A stretch of DNA of 64,000 nt from Bradyrhizobium vignae. GTDB taxonomy: Bacteria; Pseudomonadota; Alphaproteobacteria; Rhizobiales; Xanthobacteraceae. A program made the translations under genes and the position numbers. The notes under the pieces were generated by a model that saw nothing but the letters and a program-made list of their open reading frames with translations, ran no database searches and had not been told where the DNA came from. Shown here piece by piece: positions 61,388 through 64,000 of this stretch (the first letter of the stretch is position 1; the number at the start of each line of letters is the position of its first letter). The stretch spans positions 171,353 to 235,352 of the forward strand of contig NZ_RDQF01000006.1 of the NCBI RefSeq assembly GCF_004114425.1, written 5' to 3'.

Positions 61388-62884
61388 ATGTTCAGGAAAC
61401 TATCGATCGTCGCATTTGCTGCTGCGCTCGTCATGGCGCCTTTGCCGGCGCTGGCGCAGAGCAAGAAGGACAGCGTCGTCATGGCGATGGCGCTGGAGCC
61501 GCCGGGCCTCGATCCCACCAATGCCGCCGCCGCCGCGATTGCCGAGGTCACGCTCTACAACATCTATGAGACCCTGACCAAGATCAACGAGGACGGCTCG
61601 GTCTCGCCGCTGCTCGCCGAGAGCTGGACCGCTTCGCCGGATTTGAAGACCTATACGTTCAAGCTGCGCAAGGGCGTCAAATTCCAGAACGGCGAACCCT
61701 TCGATTCCGCGGCCGTGAAATTCTCGTTCGATCGCAACGCCGCGCCGAACAGCACGAACAAGGACAAAAGCCTGTTCCAGGCTTTCGAGAAGGTCGACGC
61801 ACCGGATGCCGACACGATCGTGATCACGGTGAAATATTCCGAGCCGAATCTGCCGTTCCTGCTGGGGCAGGCGAGCGGCTCGATCGTCGAGCCGAAGAGC
61901 GCAGCCACCAATGTGACGCAGCCGGTTGGCACCGGGCCTTATCAGCTTGGCGCCTGGGCGAAGGGTTCTTCGATCACTCTGACCAAATGGGCCGACTACC
62001 GCAACGCTGCCGCAGTCAAGTTGTCCAAGGTGACGATCCGCTTCATCTCCGATCCGGCGGCGCAGGTGGCGGCGCTGCTGTCGGGTGACGTCGACGCCTT
62101 CCCGCGCGTCGCCGCGGCGCGCGCCTTGGCACAGTTCAAGGCCGATCCACGCTTCACAGTGCTGGTCGGCGGCTCCAGGGCCAAGACCATCCTCGCCATC
62201 AACCACCGCAAGAAGCCGCTGGATGACGTCCGCGTCCGCCGCGCCATCCTTGCCGCGATCGACCGCAAGGCGATGATCGACGGCGCCGTCGACGGCTTCG
62301 GGACGCCGATCGGCAGCTTCTACGTGCCGGGCGCGCTCGGCTACGTCGACACGACAGGCATCAATCCGTACGACCCCGAGAAGGCCAAGAAGCTGCTCAC
62401 TGAAGCCGGCGTCACCACGCCGCTCGAATTGTCGCTGAAGCTGCCGCCGCCGTCCTATGCGAGGCAGGGCGGCGAGATCGCTGCCGCCCAGCTCGCCAAG
62501 GTCGGCATCGTCGCCAAAATCGAGAACGTCGAATGGGCGCAGTGGCTGTCGCAGGTGTTCGCGCCCAACGGTCCGCATAATTTCGACCTCACCATCGTCA
62601 GCCATGTCGAGCCATTCGACCTCGTCAAGATCACCGAGCCGGACTACTATCTCGGTTACAACAACGACAAGTTCAACGCGCTCTACAAGCAGATCGTCTC
62701 GACGCCGGACGAGGCTGCCCGCGCAAAGCTGCTCGGCGACGCCCAACGCATGCTCGCGACCGACGCCGTCTCCGCCTACCTGTACCAGCCGCAGCTCATC
62801 ACCATCACCAGCAAGAAGCTGAAGGGCGTCTGGAAGGACGTCCCGCAATTCGAGAACGATTTCTCGACGTGGTATTGGGAGTAG
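61388..62884 (+). CDS. dppA: Dipeptide/opine-type ABC transporter, substrate-binding protein
   Basis: A 498-residue SBP_bac_5 periplasmic protein. The signal peptide ends ALA. Typical stretches are LDPTNAAAAAIAEVTLYNIYETLTKINEDGSVSPLLAESWTASPDLKTYTFKLRKGVKFQNGEPFDSAAVKFSFDR and NHRKKPLDDVRVRRAILAAIDRKAMID. Unusually for the class it is the last gene of the operon, 55 bases after dppF. A strong hairpin follows (62903-62927). Ligand unknown; an amide-containing compound is suggested by the upstream amidase. Confidence 0.9.
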   Translation: MFRKLSIVAFAAALVMAPLPALAQSKKDSVVMAMALEPPGLDPTNAAAAAIAEVTLYNIYETLTKINEDGSVSPLLAESWTASPDLKTYTFKLRKGVKFQNGEPFDSAAVKFSFDRNAAPNSTNKDKSLFQAFEKVDAPDADTIVITVKYSEPNLPFLLGQASGSIVEPKSAATNVTQPVGTGPYQLGAWAKGSSITLTKWADYRNAAAVKLSKVTIRFISDPAAQVAALLSGDVDAFPRVAAARALAQFKADPRFTVLVGGSRAKTILAINHRKKPLDDVRVRRAILAAIDRKAMIDGAVDGFGTPIGSFYVPGALGYVDTTGINPYDPEKAKKLLTEAGVTTPLELSLKLPPPSYARQGGEIAAAQLAKVGIVAKIENVEWAQWLSQVFAPNGPHNFDLTIVSHVEPFDLVKITEPDYYLGYNNDKFNALYKQIVSTPDEAARAKLLGDAQRMLATDAVSAYLYQPQLITITSKKLKGVWKDVPQFENDFSTWYWE

Positions 62885-62902
62885 GGCGGCGTCCGTTGCT
62901 GT

Positions 62903-62927
62903 GCCCTCTCCGCTCGTTGGAGAGGGC
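62903..62927 (+). terminator. Perfect 9-bp hairpin after the dpp operon
   Basis: GCCCTCTCC-gctcgtt-GGAGAGGGC lies 18 bases after the stop codon of the binding protein. It is followed by AGCTCCAAACAAAAA rather than a T-run, so it is also compatible with the GC-rich repeat family. Probable operon terminator. Confidence 0.65.
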
Positions 62928-63060
62928 AGCTCCAAACAAAAATCTGAAAAACAACCCCATGCACAGTAGCCGGGTGTAGTCATTTCAATGGCTTGCGCGT
63001 TGCGTGATTGATGGTCGACGCGATGCGCCCTGACGTTGACCCGTCGGGCAAAACACTGGC

Positions 63061-63614
63061 ATGATGGCATCGTCGGGTCTCATGGTGAGCGACGCGCCGT
63101 CAGGCGAGGCAGCCGTGCAGAAGCCATCCCGCCGCGATGCCGGCACTGCCGCGGCGGCAGTCAGCGCCGAGGCGCCGATCTCCCCAAGGCTCGATCAGGC
63201 GTCGATGAGCGATATCGCTCATGCTCTGGCCACTGGGCATGTCACGGCCACGGTGCTGGTCAAAGCCTATCTCGCGCGCATTGAGGCCTACGACCGCGAC
63301 GAGCCCAAGCTCAACGCGGTACGCGCGCTCAATCCTGATGGAGTTCGCCAACATGCTCGCGATCGACATGCCCGCCGGCTATTCGTCCCTGGGCGGTCAT
63401 GAAGGACCCCTATGCGCCGGCGCTGATGGACGATCGCGGCATTCCGGTGGTATCTCCGGGGGGATCGAGCTCGGCGGTCGCAGTGGCGGCCGGTCTGTGC
63501 GCGGCTTCGATCGGCACCTAGACTTCAGGCTCGCTGCTGCACCCCGCGAGCTTGAACGGCCTCGTCACCCCGGAGCCGACCGTCGGGCTGATCAGCCGTG
63601 CCGGACGCGACTGA
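63061..63614 (+). pseudogene. Decayed amidase gene
   Basis: Three frames together read as fragments of an amidase-signature protein. Frame 1 (63061-63343) gives SMSDIAHALATGHVTATVLVKAYLARIEAYDRDEPKLNAVRALNPD. Frame 2 (63341-63398) gives EFANMLAIDMPAGYSSLGG. Frame 3 (63402 on) gives KDPYAPALMDDRGIPVVSPGGSSSAVAVAAGLCAASIGT, then an in-frame TAG at 63519-63521 where the family has Glu, then TSGSLLHPASLNGLV...PTVGLISRAGRD and a TGA at 63612. A large stretch of the family, including the Lys region, is missing between frames 1 and 2. The 3' part is lost. It is not the same amidase as at 55772, being of a different subgroup. Confidence 0.8.
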
Positions 63615-63652
63615 ATAAGGTGTTTGATTGGGGCGGCCGGTCGCTACCGTGG

Positions 63653-63832
63653 CTAAGCGGCTTGGCGCCCACGACCAAGGTCGCTGTGCTGTATGTCCCG
63701 ACTTCCATTCCACACTTTCAGCGCATTGGCTGGGCTTAGCAACGCCGTTGGCTGTTGCATAAGGTTGGCCACTTCCAAGAACTTGGTCGCCAGCGCGGCA
63801 TCACGTTGCGCCGCTCGGTAAAACTTCGCTAG
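63653..63832 (-). pseudogene. Fragment resembling the C-terminus of a FAD monooxygenase
   Basis: A 59-codon minus-strand frame without a start, bounded by a stop at its 5' end (63833-63835). Its sequence is protein-like (KFYRAAQRDAALATKFLEVANLMQQPTALLSPANALKVWNGSR). The FLEVANLM...PTALLSP pattern recalls the C-terminal helices of FAD-dependent monooxygenases/halogenases. Most likely a gene remnant. Identification is weak. Confidence 0.3.
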
Positions 63833-64000
63833 TCATCCGTGAAGAGCGGCTAAGCGATTGAGCTGGAATCGCATTTGTGGTTGCGGGGTGTTTTAGGATT
63901 GCAGGGTTTTGATGCTTCGGGCATCGGAACCTTGCAATTTCATTTTCAGGATTCCGTCGAATCGCCAGACATGATTCGGTGGCCGCATCGGAGGTGGCGA
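63833..64000. other. Non-coding right edge
   Basis: No convincing gene. It contains GATTC-rich palindromic sequence (GAATC-gccagacat-GATTC at about 63959-63977) and is less GC-rich than the rest. Such debris often lies beside an insertion sequence, but no transposase or terminal inverted repeat can be shown within the window. Confidence 0.3.

Noticed and set aside
61400..63070. 556-codon minus-strand open frame opposite dppA
   Set aside because: Antisense shadow without motifs; the plus-strand protein has a signal peptide and an SBP_bac_5 pattern.
63833..64000. Insertion-sequence end at the right edge
   Set aside because: GATTC palindromes were seen, but no transposase, terminal inverted repeat or target duplication could be shown inside the window.

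Overview
The window looks like chromosomal DNA of a Bradyrhizobium-type alphaproteobacterium. This is inferred from the uniformly GC-rich coding sequence, the many 4-base ATGA/GTGA operon overlaps, rhizobial gene sets (chvE-gguAB, a smo-type polyol operon, a DUF1236 secreted protein), and intergenic palindromic repeats of the kind rhizobia carry. No rRNA, tRNA, CRISPR array, phage or intact insertion sequence was seen. The right end (after about 63.0 kb) is decayed gene debris.

Layout: (1) 0.4-6.0 kb, adenine deaminase followed by the glyoxylate-to-glycerate set gcl-hyi-glxR. (2) 6.0-17.8 kb, mixed genes: a split sulfopyruvate/phosphonopyruvate decarboxylase divergent from a D-2-hydroxyacid dehydrogenase, an iron-permease-like protein, a molybdenum aldehyde oxidoreductase paoABC, an Lrp regulator divergent from alanine dehydrogenase, and a YeiH-type exporter. 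(3) 18.0-22.1 kb, a Crp/Fnr regulator and a NitT/TauT ABC transporter whose binding protein carries an extra C-terminal NosL-like domain. (4) 22.7-26.5 kb, a three-gene cassette: a patatin-like phospholipase, a small SLOG-like protein, and a large protein with an NDT-like N-terminus, a TPR-like middle and a second SLOG-like C-terminus. (5) 26.6-30.9 kb, DUF971, ferredoxin-NADP reductase, an AprA-like flavoprotein, a 2x[4Fe-4S] ferredoxin and a HEAT-repeat protein. (6) 31.1-45.1 kb, sugar-acid and galactose catabolism with a galactofuranose-type transporter (ytfQRT-yjfF) and chvE-gguAB. (7) 46.2-55.7 kb, a polyol operon: HAD phosphatase, SorC regulator, smoEFGK transporter, dehydrogenase and two sugar kinases. 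(8) 55.8-62.9 kb, an amidase with a complete Dpp-type ABC transporter.

The strongest candidate for an undescribed system is region 4. It resembles a nucleotide-signal-controlled defence cassette: a lipase effector with an intact Ser63/Asp215 dyad, plus two proteins that share a SLOG-like nucleotide-binding fold. One of them also has a nucleoside-deoxyribosyltransferase-like domain. No CD-NTase or TIR gene is present, so it is not ordinary CBASS or Thoeris. It appears to sit as a block inside an otherwise related locus, because regions 3 and 5 on its two sides share a CAACTAAT[T/C]G motif in four upstream regions. That suggests one regulon that the cassette interrupts. Regions 3 and 5 together form a second little-understood unit, a candidate uptake and reduction system for an unknown sulfur- or nitrogen-containing compound.

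Functions were assigned by reading motifs and remembered family sequences, without database searches. Substrates of transporters and dehydrogenases are inferences from context.
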